Shown: one piece after another, positions 55,134 to 63,623 of the stretch | Layout: each line of letters opens with the position of its first letter | Numbering within the stretch: the first letter of the stretch is position 1 | Assembly (NCBI RefSeq): GCF_019823065.1 | Contig: NZ_CP081966.1 | Span: 2,139,501 to 2,203,500, forward strand | Source: Pseudomonas mosselii | GTDB lineage: Bacteria > Pseudomonadota > Gammaproteobacteria > Pseudomonadales > Pseudomonadaceae | Direction of reading: 5' to 3' | Length of the DNA stretch: 64,000 nt | Position numbers and translations under genes: made by a program | Notes under the pieces: model-generated | The model's input: the letters and a program-made list of their open reading frames with translations, nothing else | The model's database searches: none | Told to the model about the DNA's origin: nothing

Positions 55134-56636
55134 CTACAGCCAGTAGGTCACCGCCCACCAGCCCAGGCCACCCATGACCACGGTGTAGGGCAAGGCCATC
55201 CACACCATGCGTCCATAGGACAGTCGAACCAGCGGCGCGATCGCCGAGGTCAGCAAGAACAGGAATGCCGCCTGGCCATTGGGCGTGGCCACGCTGGGCA
55301 GGTTGGTGCCGGTGTTGATCGCCACCGCCAGGGTTTCGAAGTGCTCGCGGCTCATTGCGCCATTGACGAACGCCTGCTTGACCTCGGTGATGTAGATGGT
55401 GGCGACGAACACGTTGTCGCTGATCGCCGACAGCAGGCCGTTGGCCAGGTACAGCATGCCTGGCTGCTGCTCGCTGGGCAGGGCCAGCACCCAGGCGATC
55501 AGTGGGCTGAACAGTTGCTGCTGGTGGATCACCGCGACCACGGCGAAGAACACCACCAGCAGCGCGGTGAACGGCATGGCGTCCTGGAACGCGCGGCCCA
55601 GGCGGTGCTCGTCGGTGATGCCGGTGAAGGCGGTGATCAGCACGATGACCATCAGGCCGATCAAGCCGACCTCGGCGATGTGCAGGCCCAGGCAGACGAT
55701 CAGGATCAACGCGGCCAAGCCTTGCACCACCAGGGCGATGCGCTGGGCCGGAGTGCGCGCGGCGTCGTCCTCGGCGGCGTAGGCGGCCAGTACCTGGCGC
55801 ACACGCTCGGGCATCAGCGTGCCGTAGCCGAACAGGCGCAGCTTCTCCAGCAGCACGCAGGTCGCCAGGCCTGCCGCCAGTACCGGCATCGACACCGGCG
55901 CGACCTTGAGAAAGAAGTCGGCGAAGTGCCAACCCATTTCATGGCCGATCAGCAGGTTCTGCGGCTCGCCTACCAGGGTGCACACGCCACCCAGCGCCGT
56001 GCCCACCGCGCCGTGCATCAGCAGGCTGCGCAGGAAGGCGCGGAACTGGTCGAGGTCGTCGCGGTGCAGTTGTTCGACCTGGTGGTCGCTGTCCAGCGCC
56101 GACTCCTCCCGTGGGTTGGTGCCCGAGGCGACCCGGTGGTACACCGCATAGAATCCCACCGCGGCGCTGATGATCACCGCGGTCACGGTCAGGGCGTCGA
56201 GGAACGCCGAGAGAAACGCCGAGAGCACGCAGAACAGCAGGCTCAGTATCGCCTTGGAACGCACTCCCAGCAGGATCCGCGAGAACAGATACAGCAGCAG
56301 CTCCTTCATGAAGTGAATGCCGGCGACCATGAACATCAGCAGCAGGATTACCGGGAAGTTGTGCTGCAGCTCTTCGTACAGGGCCTCGGGCGTGGTCATG
56401 CGCAGCAGCAGCGCCTCGACCAGCAGCAGGCCGCCGGGCATTAGCGGGTAGCACTTGAGCGCCATCCCCAGGGTGAAGATGAACTGGATCACCAGCACCC
56501 AGCCGGTAACCACCGGGCCAAGGGTCGCCAGCAGCAACGGGTTGAGCACCAGGAACAGGCAGATGATGGCCTTGTACCAACGCGGCGACTGGCCCAGGAA
56601 ACCATGGGCGAGGGTGCCGGTCAGGGAACGGGACAT
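55134..56636 (-). CDS. nhaB: Na+/H+ antiporter NhaB
   Basis: This 500-residue inner-membrane antiporter has about 12 transmembrane segments and the NhaB signatures [40 protein letters not shown] and [23 protein letters not shown] ([20 protein letters not shown]). It exports sodium in exchange for protons. AGGA lies 9 bp before ATG 56636. The nhaR-type regulator is about 9 kb away, so a link is possible but not shown. Confidence 0.95.
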   Translation of the reverse strand: MSRSLTGTLAHGFLGQSPRWYKAIICLFLVLNPLLLATLGPVVTGWVLVIQFIFTLGMALKCYPLMPGGLLLVEALLLRMTTPEALYEELQHNFPVILLLMFMVAGIHFMKELLLYLFSRILLGVRSKAILSLLFCVLSAFLSAFLDALTVTAVIISAAVGFYAVYHRVASGTNPREESALDSDHQVEQLHRDDLDQFRAFLRSLLMHGAVGTALGGVCTLVGEPQNLLIGHEMGWHFADFFLKVAPVSMPVLAAGLATCVLLEKLRLFGYGTLMPERVRQVLAAYAAEDDAARTPAQRIALVVQGLAALILIVCLGLHIAEVGLIGLMVIVLITAFTGITDEHRLGRAFQDAMPFTALLVVFFAVVAVIHQQQLFSPLIAWVLALPSEQQPGMLYLANGLLSAISDNVFVATIYITEVKQAFVNGAMSREHFETLAVAINTGTNLPSVATPNGQAAFLFLLTSAIAPLVRLSYGRMVWMALPYTVVMGGLGWWAVTYWL

Positions 56637-56787
56637 GAATTTGTATCCTTTTGATTCAGCAGTGGCGCAAGGTGCCGTATAGCGCCTTGGGGTGCAAGTC
56701 ATCCAGTCCGGCTTTTGGCACATGTGCAGCCTTGCGGGTACGCTAAGATCCGGCGTTGTGAACCCTTTTCCCACAGGAGTGCCGCTC

Positions 56788-57600
56788 GTGACCGAATACA
56801 CCGCGTTCAAGGTCGAACTGACTGACAACATCGCCCACGTGCAGATCAACCGCCCGGACAAGATCAACGCGATGAACGCCGCCTTCTGGGAAGAACTGGT
56901 CGAGATCTTCCAATGGATCGACGACACCGACGCGGTGCGCGTGGTGGTCATCAGCGGCGCTGGCAAGCACTTCTCCTCCGGTATCGACCTGACGATGCTG
57001 GCCACCCTGGCGCAGCAACTGGGCAAGGACGTCGGCCGCAACGCCCGGGTGATGCGCCGCACCATCCTGCGCCTGCAAGGCTCGTTCAACGCCGTGGACA
57101 ACTGCCGCAAGCCGGTGCTGGCGGCGATCCAGGGCTACTGCATCGGTGGCGCCATCGATATGGTTTCGGCCTGCGACATGCGCTACTGCGCCGCTGACGC
57201 GCAGTTCTCGATCAAGGAGATCGACATGGGCATGGCCGCCGATGTCGGCACCTTGCAACGTTTGCCGCGTATCATCGGCGACGGCATCATGCGCGAGCTG
57301 GCCTACACCGGCCGCCGGGTCGACGCCCAGGAGGCGCTGCGCATCGGCCTGGTCAACCGCGTCTATGATGACCAGGCGGCGCTGCTCGACGGGGTCTTTG
57401 CCATCGCCCGCGAGATTGCCGCAAAATCGCCGATCGCCGTGGCCGGCACCAAGGAGATGATCAGCTACATGCGTGACCATCGCATCGACGATGGCCTGGA
57501 GTACATCGCCACCTGGAACGCCGCCATGCTGCAGTCCGAAGACCTGCGTGTGGCCATGGCCGCGCACATGAGCAAACAGCAACCGACGTTCGCCGACTGA
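56788..57600 (+). CDS. Crotonase-family protein, ECH1-type dienoyl-CoA isomerase
   Basis: This 270-residue protein starts at GTG 56788, 8 bp after CAGGAG. Oxyanion-hole segments are KHFSSGIDL (60-68) and CIGGAIDMV (118-126). Asp124, Glu144 and Asp152 ([20 protein letters not shown]) occupy the same relative spacing as the three catalytic acids of mammalian delta3,5-delta2,4-dienoyl-CoA isomerase (28 and 8 residues apart). It is therefore better assigned to that activity than to enoyl-CoA hydratase. It would serve beta-oxidation of unsaturated fatty acids. It precedes nudC by 36 bp. Confidence 0.88.
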   Translation: MTEYTAFKVELTDNIAHVQINRPDKINAMNAAFWEELVEIFQWIDDTDAVRVVVISGAGKHFSSGIDLTMLATLAQQLGKDVGRNARVMRRTILRLQGSFNAVDNCRKPVLAAIQGYCIGGAIDMVSACDMRYCAADAQFSIKEIDMGMAADVGTLQRLPRIIGDGIMRELAYTGRRVDAQEALRIGLVNRVYDDQAALLDGVFAIAREIAAKSPIAVAGTKEMISYMRDHRIDDGLEYIATWNAAMLQSEDLRVAMAAHMSKQQPTFAD

Positions 57601-57636
57601 CTGGACAGTGGCGGGCGCCATCAAGGGACCCGAACC

Positions 57637-58467
57637 ATGTCAGCACGCTGGACAACCGCAGTACTCGACCCGCAGATCACCGGGGGGCTGGCCGTCGCCC
57701 GCAGCCCGGAAGGGTTCCTGGTGGACGCCAACGGCGCGCTGTTCCCCCGCGACTGGCTCAAGCGCCAGGACCTGGACGTGCTGTGCGAGCATGGTATCGG
57801 CCATTTCGATGGCCAGCCGGTGTTCCTGTTGGAACTGCGCGGGGCCGGTGAGGTGCCGGGTTGCCACTGGCAGGGGCTACGCCGGTTCATGCTCGAGGGC
57901 GACTTCGATACCTACAAGGTGCTCGGTTACGCCGCGCAGATCGGTACCTGGGCTCGCGAGCACCGTTTCTGCGGCAGTTGCGGGCAGGCCATGACGCAGA
58001 TTCGCTGGGAGCGGGCGATGTATTGCCAGCCCTGCGACTTGCGCAGCTATCCGCGGATTTCACCGAGCATGATCGTGCTGATTACTCGCGGGGACGAGGT
58101 GCTTCTGGCCCGTTCGCCGCGCTTCGTCACCGGGGTCTACAGCACCCTGGCGGGGTTCGCGGAGCCTGGGGAGTCGGCCGAGGACTGCCTGGTGCGCGAG
58201 GTACGCGAGGAGGTGGCGGTGGAGGTGAAAAACATCCAGTACGTTGGCAGCCAGTGCTGGCCGTTTCCGCATTCGATGATGCTGGGGTTTCATGCCGAGT
58301 ATGCTGGGGGGGAGATTGTCATGCAGGCGGATGAGATCGAGGATGCGCGGTGGTTCAATGTGCATGAGTTGCCGCCTTTGCCGGCGGGGCGGTCGATTGC
58401 TCGGTATCTGATAGATCTGTATGTTGCTCGGCGGTTGGGGTTGCCTGAGCCGGTTTTGCCTGCCTGA
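57637..58467 (+). CDS. nudC: NAD(H) pyrophosphatase NudC
   Basis: This 276-residue Nudix enzyme hydrolyses NADH and removes NAD caps from RNA. The zinc ribbon is CGSCGQAM...YCQPCD (near 111-135), the Nudix box [20 protein letters not shown], and the subfamily motif SQCWPFPHS (for SQPWPFPxS) follows. AAGGGA lies 9 bp before ATG 57637. The last 150 bp of the gene are unusually rich in G and T on the coding strand, unlike the rest, as the repeat island begins immediately after its stop. Confidence 0.95.
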   Translation: MSARWTTAVLDPQITGGLAVARSPEGFLVDANGALFPRDWLKRQDLDVLCEHGIGHFDGQPVFLLELRGAGEVPGCHWQGLRRFMLEGDFDTYKVLGYAAQIGTWAREHRFCGSCGQAMTQIRWERAMYCQPCDLRSYPRISPSMIVLITRGDEVLLARSPRFVTGVYSTLAGFAEPGESAEDCLVREVREEVAVEVKNIQYVGSQCWPFPHSMMLGFHAEYAGGEIVMQADEIEDARWFNVHELPPLPAGRSIARYLIDLYVARRLGLPEPVLPA

Positions 58468-58545
58468 GTTGGTTTTAGTTGGTTTTAGTTGGGTTGGATG
58501 GTTTTGTAAGTTGTAGGCGCATTCATTTGCGATGTCGACGCTTAT

Positions 58546-58788
58546 TCACCTTTCCGCCCTTACGGCGGGTCACTTTTTGTCAAACTCCCGGAGCGCCGGC
58601 CGGACAAAAGTAACCAAAAAACGCTGCGCTCCATTCATCCGGCCCTCCGCTTCGCTCCGGGTCCCCTCACTCCGGCCTTGCTCCCGGGAGGGCCGCGCTG
58701 CAGGGCCCATCCTGGGCCCCAGCGCTTGACGGGCATCCATGCCCGTCACCTCCCTGCGCAAGACCTCCGTTCGGCCTCCTGAAGTCGC
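58546..58788. repeat. Left arm of a long inverted repeat
   Basis: A 243-bp segment beginning TCACCTTTCCGCCCTTACGG and ending CGGCCTCCTGAAGTCGC matches the reverse complement of 59060-59283 over most of its length. Identical blocks include CTTGACGGGCATCCATGCCC and CGGCCTCCTGAAGTCGC; the middle has substitutions and small indels. The class is familiar as intergenic repetitive DNA in Pseudomonas. It carries no supported reading frame. Confidence 0.8.
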
Positions 58789-58858
58789 GAAGTTACGAGC
58801 GGCGCCTGGACTGGCGCAGCTGTCGCTAGTTGAAATTTAATTGATCTCTCGATTGTAT

Positions 58859-58929
58859 CGCGGGGCAAGCCCGCTCCCACGCAATATTCGTCGTTATATA
58901 TAACCCTGTAGGAGCGGGCTTGCCCCGCG
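58859..58929. repeat. REP-type inverted repeat in the centre of the island
   Basis: CGCGGGGCAAGCCCGCTCC (58859-58877) and GGAGCGGGCTTGCCCCGCG (58911-58929) are perfect 19-bp arms around a 33-bp AT-rich centre. The same core occurs at 41051 and 38546. Confidence 0.85.
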
Positions 58930-58984
58930 AAAGGGCCGGAACAGCCAATACATAACTAATGGTCAAACAAATAACTTCGCATTT

Positions 58985-59026
58985 CTTGCTCTTGCTCTTG
59001 CTCTTGCTCTTGCTCTTGCTCTTGCT
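58985..59026. repeat. Hexanucleotide tandem repeat (CTTGCT)7
   Basis: Seven exact copies of CTTGCT occur in a row between the REP palindrome and the right arm. No reading frame is supported. Copy number is likely to vary between strains. Confidence 0.9.
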
Positions 59027-59059
59027 TCTAAGCGCGCGATAGTTCAGGCAACGCCAATT

Positions 59060-59283
59060 GCGACTTCAGGAGGCCGAGCGGAGTTCTTGCGTAGGGAGGT
59101 GACGGGCATGGATGCCCGTCAAGCGCTGCGCCCCAGGATGGGGCGTTCAGCGCGGTCCTCCCGGGAGCAAGAACGGAGCGAGGGAACCCCGGAGCGAAGC
59201 GCAGGGGCCGGATGAACGGAGCGGGACGGTTTTGCCTACTTTTCCCACGAGAAAAGTAGGCCGCCGTAAGGGCGGAAAGGTGA
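59060..59283. repeat. Right arm of the long inverted repeat
   Basis: 224 bp beginning GCGACTTCAGGAGGCCG and ending GGGCGGAAAGGTGA; reverse complement of the left arm. The two arms and the REP between them occupy the gene-free region between nudC and the TSUP permease. Confidence 0.8.
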
Positions 59284-59338
59284 CTAAATGTCGTTATCTT
59301 CTACGAATGCGCATACAAAAATCAAAACAATCGCCCCC

Positions 59339-59374
59339 AAGCCCAAGCCCAAGCCCAAGCCCAAGCCCAAGCCC
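59339..59374. repeat. Hexanucleotide tandem repeat (AAGCCC)6
   Basis: Six exact AAGCCC units end at the first base of the TSUP permease stop codon (minus strand). Changes in copy number would fall just outside the coding sequence. Confidence 0.9.
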
Positions 59375-60147
59375 TACCCAAACCAATGCTGCCAAGCCAA
59401 CCGCACAGTCAACGCCAACACCACGGCAATAAACACCGGCCGAATAAACCTGCTCCCCCCACTGATCGCAGTACGCGCCCCGAAGAACGCCCCGATCATC
59501 ACCGACACCCCCATGCACAGGCCAACGATGTAATCCACCTGTCCGGAAATGATGAACACCGTCAGCGCCGCGATGTTGCTGACGAAGTTCATGCTACGCG
59601 CCACGCCACTGGCGCGAACCAGGTCGATGGGATAGAGCAGCAACGTGCTAACGGTCCAGAAGGCACCGGTGCCGGGCCCGGCGACGCCGTCATAGAAGCC
59701 CAGGGTGAAACCTTGCGGGAACTGCCACTTCTTCCTGATCGGCGCCTCGGCGTCCAGAGGCGCCTTGGGCGTGCCGCCGAACAGCAGGTAGACGCCACAG
59801 GCAAAGACGACCACCGGCAGCATCTTGTTCAACCATTCGGCAGGCATGTAGTGGGCCACCACCGCGCCGATCAGCGCGCCTGCCAGGGTGCCGACGATCG
59901 CCAGGCGCCACTGCGCCGGGTGGAACAGCTTGCGCCGGTAGTAGGTGATGCTGGCGGTGGCAGCGCCGAAGGTCGAGCTGAGCTTGTTGGTGCCCAGCAC
60001 CAGGTGCGGCGGCATGCCGGCAGTGAGCAGCGCCGGGGTCGTCAGCAGCCCGCCGCCGCCGGCAATGGCGTCGATGAAGCCGGCGACGAAGGCGACCAGG
60101 GCGAGGATCAGCAGGGTGAGCGGTTCTACGGTGAGTTCGAAGGGCAT
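59374..60147 (-). CDS. TSUP (TauE/SafE, DUF81) family permease
   Basis: This 257-residue protein has about seven transmembrane segments. The signatures are ALVAFVAGFIDAIAGGGGLL, TTPALLTAGMPPHLVLGTNK and QGFTLGFYDGVAGPGTGAFW. Family members move sulfite, sulfoacetate or other organosulfonates or organic anions. Substrate is not shown here. ATG 60147 (MPFELTVEPLTLLILA) sits just before the first helix. Its 3' end abuts a hexanucleotide repeat. Confidence 0.88.
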   Translation of the reverse strand: MPFELTVEPLTLLILALVAFVAGFIDAIAGGGGLLTTPALLTAGMPPHLVLGTNKLSSTFGAATASITYYRRKLFHPAQWRLAIVGTLAGALIGAVVAHYMPAEWLNKMLPVVVFACGVYLLFGGTPKAPLDAEAPIRKKWQFPQGFTLGFYDGVAGPGTGAFWTVSTLLLYPIDLVRASGVARSMNFVSNIAALTVFIISGQVDYIVGLCMGVSVMIGAFFGARTAISGGSRFIRPVFIAVVLALTVRLAWQHWFG

Positions 60148-60239
60148 GGGGTGTGCGCAGGCTGGAAGGCGGGGTGCGGCAAAAGGCCGCGCTAGAGGTG
60201 GTGCATGGTAATCCTGGGCGGCGCGTGATTCCAGTGCCA

Positions 60240-60269
60240 GCCTCTTCGCGGGTAAACCCGCGAAGAGGC
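60240..60269. repeat. REP element with P. putida-type core
   Basis: GCCTCTTCGCGGGTAAACCC and onward to GAAGAGGC forms a 30-bp inverted repeat with GCCTCTTCGCGGG/CCCGCGAAGAGGC arms. This core is the typical REP of P. putida and supports the taxonomic placement. It lies between the TSUP permease and the synthetase gene. Confidence 0.85.
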
Positions 60270-60280
60270 AGCAACAGGGC

Positions 60281-61633
60281 CTACAGGAACCAGCGATACT
60301 CCCGCGCACTGACCTCCTGCAGAAACGCCAGATGGTCCTGGCGCTTGTTCTCGCAATAGACCATCACGAACTCTGCGCCCAGCCCTTCGTTGACTGCCGG
60401 GTGTCCGCGCATGGCCGCCACCGCGCCGAGCATGTCCTTGGGGAAATCGATCCCGCTGCCTCGATCTTCGTTCAGCGGCGCGATCGGCTCCTGCGCGGCA
60501 TCCAGCCCATGCTCCATGCCGCAGAGTATCGCCGCCAGCACCAGATATGGATTGGCATCCGCCCCGGCCAGCCGGTGTTCGATCCGCAGGTTGCGCGGAT
60601 CCGATTCGGGGATACGAATGCAGGCGTCGCGGTCCTCGAAGCCCCAGCTTGCACGGCTGGCGGCGTTGACCATGGCGCCATAGCGACGAAACGCGTTGTG
60701 GTTGGCCGCGAACACCGGCATACAGTGCGGCAGCAGCGCCAGGCAGCCGGCCACGGCGTGGCGCAGCGGGCGCTGGGCGTCGGCGGCGAGCAGGTTGTTG
60801 CCGGCCGCGTCGTAGAGGCTGACATGCACATGCATGCCGCTGCCCGGCGCGTGTAGGTAGGGCTTGCTCATGAACGACGCACGCAGCCCATGCTTGAGCG
60901 CCACGCCACGGGTGCTGCGACAGAACAGCGCCGCCCAGTCGGCGGCGCGCAGACCGTCGTCGCAGTGAGCGAAATTGATCTCGAACTGGCCAGGGCCCAG
61001 CTCGGCGGTGATGACATTGGCGTCCACGCCCTGGGCATTGGCGGTCTCGACCATCTCGCGTAACACATCGGAAAACCGCGAAAGACGCTCGATATGCATG
61101 TTCGGCTGGTCGTCGGCATCGCCACTGGCCGGATCGCGGGGGAACTGCGGCAGACCGTCCTTCAGCGCCCGGTCGAACAGGTAGAACTCCAGTTCGAACG
61201 CCACCACCGGGCGGATGCCCCGGCGTTCGAGGCGCCGCAGGACGCGGGCCAGCACCTCGCGGGGCTCGAACTCGATGGGCGCCGCGGTGCCGTCCGAAGT
61301 GATCAGCATCTGTCCCAGCGGCTCGCGCTCCCAATTAACCGGCTTCAGCGTATCAGGCACCAGGCGGCGCGGGGCGTCCGGGTCACCGTCGTTGAAGCAG
61401 TAGTCGCCGATGGGGAACAGCCCGCCCTGCACGCCAAGCAGCACGCAGTTCTGCGGCAGCTTGAGCGGGCTGCCGGCGGCCACCTTTTCCAGCATGTCGA
61501 TCGGGTAACGCTTGCCGTAGAAGTGCCCGGGGATGTCCAGGCTGATCAGGTCGACGTAGCGCACCTCGGGGTGTCGTGTACGGAAGGCGCGTACTTCGCT
61601 GAGCAGATCGGGGAAGCCTGTTGTACTTGTCAT
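60281..61633 (-). CDS. Glutamine-synthetase-family gamma-glutamyl-amine ligase (PuuA-like)
   Basis: This 450-residue protein has the GS-fold. Motifs are FELEFYLFDRALKDGLPQFP, AELGPGQFEINFAHCDD, HGLRASFMSKPYLHAPGSGM and RIEHRLAGADANPYLVLAAI. It belongs to the PuuA/SpuI-type group that ligates glutamate to amines such as putrescine, rather than to ammonia-assimilating GlnA. I chose ATG 61633 (MTSTTGFPDLLSEV); an ATG two codons upstream is possible. The cupin regulator ends 10 bp before the start. It is the last gene of a minus-strand amine-catabolism operon. Confidence 0.86.
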   Translation of the reverse strand: MTSTTGFPDLLSEVRAFRTRHPEVRYVDLISLDIPGHFYGKRYPIDMLEKVAAGSPLKLPQNCVLLGVQGGLFPIGDYCFNDGDPDAPRRLVPDTLKPVNWEREPLGQMLITSDGTAAPIEFEPREVLARVLRRLERRGIRPVVAFELEFYLFDRALKDGLPQFPRDPASGDADDQPNMHIERLSRFSDVLREMVETANAQGVDANVITAELGPGQFEINFAHCDDGLRAADWAALFCRSTRGVALKHGLRASFMSKPYLHAPGSGMHVHVSLYDAAGNNLLAADAQRPLRHAVAGCLALLPHCMPVFAANHNAFRRYGAMVNAASRASWGFEDRDACIRIPESDPRNLRIEHRLAGADANPYLVLAAILCGMEHGLDAAQEPIAPLNEDRGSGIDFPKDMLGAVAAMRGHPAVNEGLGAEFVMVYCENKRQDHLAFLQEVSAREYRWFL

Positions 61634-61643
61634 GGGCATGCTC

Positions 61644-62204
61644 TCAACGGAAGACCCAGAGAACCCGGGTCGTTCGGGTGGTCAGATTGGCGTAGCGGAA
61701 CTGGCTGTGGGGCGGCAGCTGGAAGCTGTCGTTGGGGTACAGGGTGACGGCATCTTCCTGGCCTTCGAGCCACAGGGTCAGTTCGCCCTCGAGTACGAAA
61801 CCACCCTGTTCCGAGCTGTCATCCAGATGCCCTTCGCCACTGCTGGCGCCGGGCGCCAGATGGCTTTCGAGCATGGCGAAGCGGCCGGTGAGGGTCGGTG
61901 ATACCAGCACATCGGTGACCCCGGCGGCGTAGTACAGGGTACGTCGCTCGCCGGGACGGGTGACCCAGTCGAGCGCCCGGGGCGGCACGGCCTGGTAGAA
62001 GTAGGTGGTGGGGACCTGCAGCGCCTCGCTGATGGCGGTGAGGTCGGCCACCGTGGGGCGTGAGAGGCCGCGCTCGACCTGGGAGAGAAAGCCCAGCGAG
62101 CGCTTGACCCGGCCGGCCAGCTCGTCAAGGGTCAGCCCACGGTGCTTGCGCAGGTCGCGCACCAGTCGCGCCAGGCCTTGGTTGTCGTCGATCGGTTCAG
62201 ACAT
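61644..62204 (-). CDS. XRE-family regulator with cupin domain (PuuR-like)
   Basis: This 186-residue protein has an N-terminal helix-turn-helix (LARLVRDLRKHRGLTLDELA, GRVKRSLGFLSQVERGLSRP) and a C-terminal cupin ligand-sensing domain (GEGHLDDSSEQGGFVLEGEL, then YPNDSFQLPPHSQFRYANLT). This is the architecture of PuuR, repressor of putrescine catabolism. Its start overlaps the oxidase stop by 8 bp. It is located between the oxidase and synthetase genes and probably represses all three. Confidence 0.88.
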   Translation of the reverse strand: MSEPIDDNQGLARLVRDLRKHRGLTLDELAGRVKRSLGFLSQVERGLSRPTVADLTAISEALQVPTTYFYQAVPPRALDWVTRPGERRTLYYAAGVTDVLVSPTLTGRFAMLESHLAPGASSGEGHLDDSSEQGGFVLEGELTLWLEGQEDAVTLYPNDSFQLPPHSQFRYANLTTRTTRVLWVFR

Positions 62205-63486
62205 GGTCGCGCATCCTGTACCAGGCTTTGGCGGCTGCTTCCAGGGGCGCGGCCAGCAGGTCGCCGCCAGGGAAGCGGCCATTGTCGATACTCTGGTAAA
62301 GCGCGAGCAGATCGTCGTCACCTAGAATCGCGTCACTGACGGCGCGTGCGCCGGCCAGGGTTGGCAGCACCCCGTGCCCGGAGAATCCTTGCAGCCAGTA
62401 GCGTTGGCCCTGACGGCCGATATCCGGGGCGCGCTGGATGCTGCAGTCGATATGGCCGCCCCAGGCATGTTCGATGGCCACCCCACGCAACTGCGGGAAC
62501 ACCCGTTCCAGGTAGGGCCGTGTGGCGCTGGCGACGTCCTTGGGGATGCCGCCCAGGTAGGTGCAGCCGCCCCCGAAAAGCAGGCGATGGTCGGGTGTCA
62601 GGCGGAAGTAGTCGGGAACGAACTGGTTGTCGATCACGCAGCTGTTGCGTGGCAGCAGCGAGGCGGCGAACTCGGCGTCCAGCGGCGCCGTGGCCACCTG
62701 GTAGGAGCCCACCGGCAACAGGCGCCGTGACAGGGCACGGTCGAGCCGGTCGATATAGGCGTTGCAGGCCAGCACCAGTACGCGACTGCGCACCTCGCCC
62801 TGATCGGTGCGGACGACGAAGCCATCGGCGTGTTCGTGGTAGTCGAGTACCTGGCTCTGCTCGTAGATCTGCCCGCCGTTCGCCTCGATCACACCGGCCA
62901 GGCCCTGGGCCAGTTTCAGTGGGTTGAGGTGGGCGCCATTGGGGTCGTACAGCGCGGCCTGATAACGGGTGCTGTCGATCCACTCGGGCAATTCCTCGCG
63001 GCCGATCAGGCGCAGGCAGTCGTAGTCGAACTTCTCCTGTGCTTCACGTCGGGCCTCCTCCAGCAGTTTTACCCGACGTGGCAGTACGGCGGTCCACAGG
63101 CTGCCCAGGCGATTGTCGACGTCAAAGCCATGGCGCTGGGGCAGTTCACGCAGCTCGCGGGCGGCCCAGCACATGCTGTCCCACAGGCGTCGGCTGCGTT
63201 CCAGGCCTAGGGCTCGCTCCAGCGGGGGCATGTCGCACGACCAGCCCAGCAAGGCCTGGCCACCGTTGCGGCCCGACGCGGCCCAGGCCACCCGGCTGGC
63301 TTCCAGCAGGGTCACGCGCTGGCCGGCCAGTGTCAGGCGCAGGGCCGTGTGCAGGCCGCTGAAGCCGGCACCGACGATCAGGATGTCGGTGTCGTGGGTG
63401 CCCTGCAGGGTAGGGCGCAGGGGGATGGTGGCGGGGTAGGTGCGGGCGTAATAGCTGGCGACGTGCTGGGCGGATTGCTTGAACAT
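62197..63486 (-). CDS. FAD-dependent amine oxidase (PuuB-like, gamma-glutamylputrescine oxidase type)
   Basis: This 429-residue DAO-family flavoprotein has the FAD dinucleotide motif DILIVGAGFSGLHTALRLTL, RVAWAASGRNGGQALLGWSC, and the C-terminal GHIDCSIQRAPDIGRQGQRY and GFSGHGVLPTLAGARAVSDA segments of the PuuB/OrdL group. It begins MFKQSAQHVASYYART. It would oxidise a gamma-glutamyl amine made by the GS-like ligase to an aldehyde. It is the first gene of the operon, with an AT-rich palindromic region directly upstream. Confidence 0.88.
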   Translation of the reverse strand: MFKQSAQHVASYYARTYPATIPLRPTLQGTHDTDILIVGAGFSGLHTALRLTLAGQRVTLLEASRVAWAASGRNGGQALLGWSCDMPPLERALGLERSRRLWDSMCWAARELRELPQRHGFDVDNRLGSLWTAVLPRRVKLLEEARREAQEKFDYDCLRLIGREELPEWIDSTRYQAALYDPNGAHLNPLKLAQGLAGVIEANGGQIYEQSQVLDYHEHADGFVVRTDQGEVRSRVLVLACNAYIDRLDRALSRRLLPVGSYQVATAPLDAEFAASLLPRNSCVIDNQFVPDYFRLTPDHRLLFGGGCTYLGGIPKDVASATRPYLERVFPQLRGVAIEHAWGGHIDCSIQRAPDIGRQGQRYWLQGFSGHGVLPTLAGARAVSDAILGDDDLLALYQSIDNGRFPGGDLLAAPLEAAAKAWYRMRDHV

Positions 63487-63500
63487 GCCGGGGCCTCGTG

Positions 63501-63531
63501 AAATTTTTTCTGATCATTTTCATGAAAAAAT
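63501..63531. promoter_or_regulatory. AT-rich palindromic operator candidate upstream of the PuuB-like gene
   Basis: A strikingly AT-rich stretch in GC-rich surroundings contains TTTTCATGAAAA (63517-63528), an exact palindrome overlapping TGATCATTTT (63511-63520). It lies 15-45 bp before the PuuB-like start. Location and symmetry suggest the binding site of the cupin regulator in this operon; this is inference. Confidence 0.4.
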
Positions 63532-63623
63532 AGCAGAGGGTTTTCATAGCGCCAGTCTTCCTAAGATGAGGTGCCTAGCATGACGGTCGGTATTTACGCG
63601 TTTTCTGTGGGAGCTCGTCTACC

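Noticed and set aside
56692..56787. Upstream ATG extension of the crotonase gene
   Set aside because: The 32 extra codons lie in the promoter region with nhaB and have no ribosome binding site; GTG 56788 has CAGGAG and matches the family N-terminus.
58985..59026. CTTGCT tandem array as a possible CRISPR-like array
   Set aside because: Units are 6 bp with no spacers, and there are no cas genes. It is a simple tandem repeat.
58532..59432. Short open frames inside the repeat island
   Set aside because: They lie in the inverted arms and tandem repeats and have no ribosome binding sites; the two arms give unrelated peptides.
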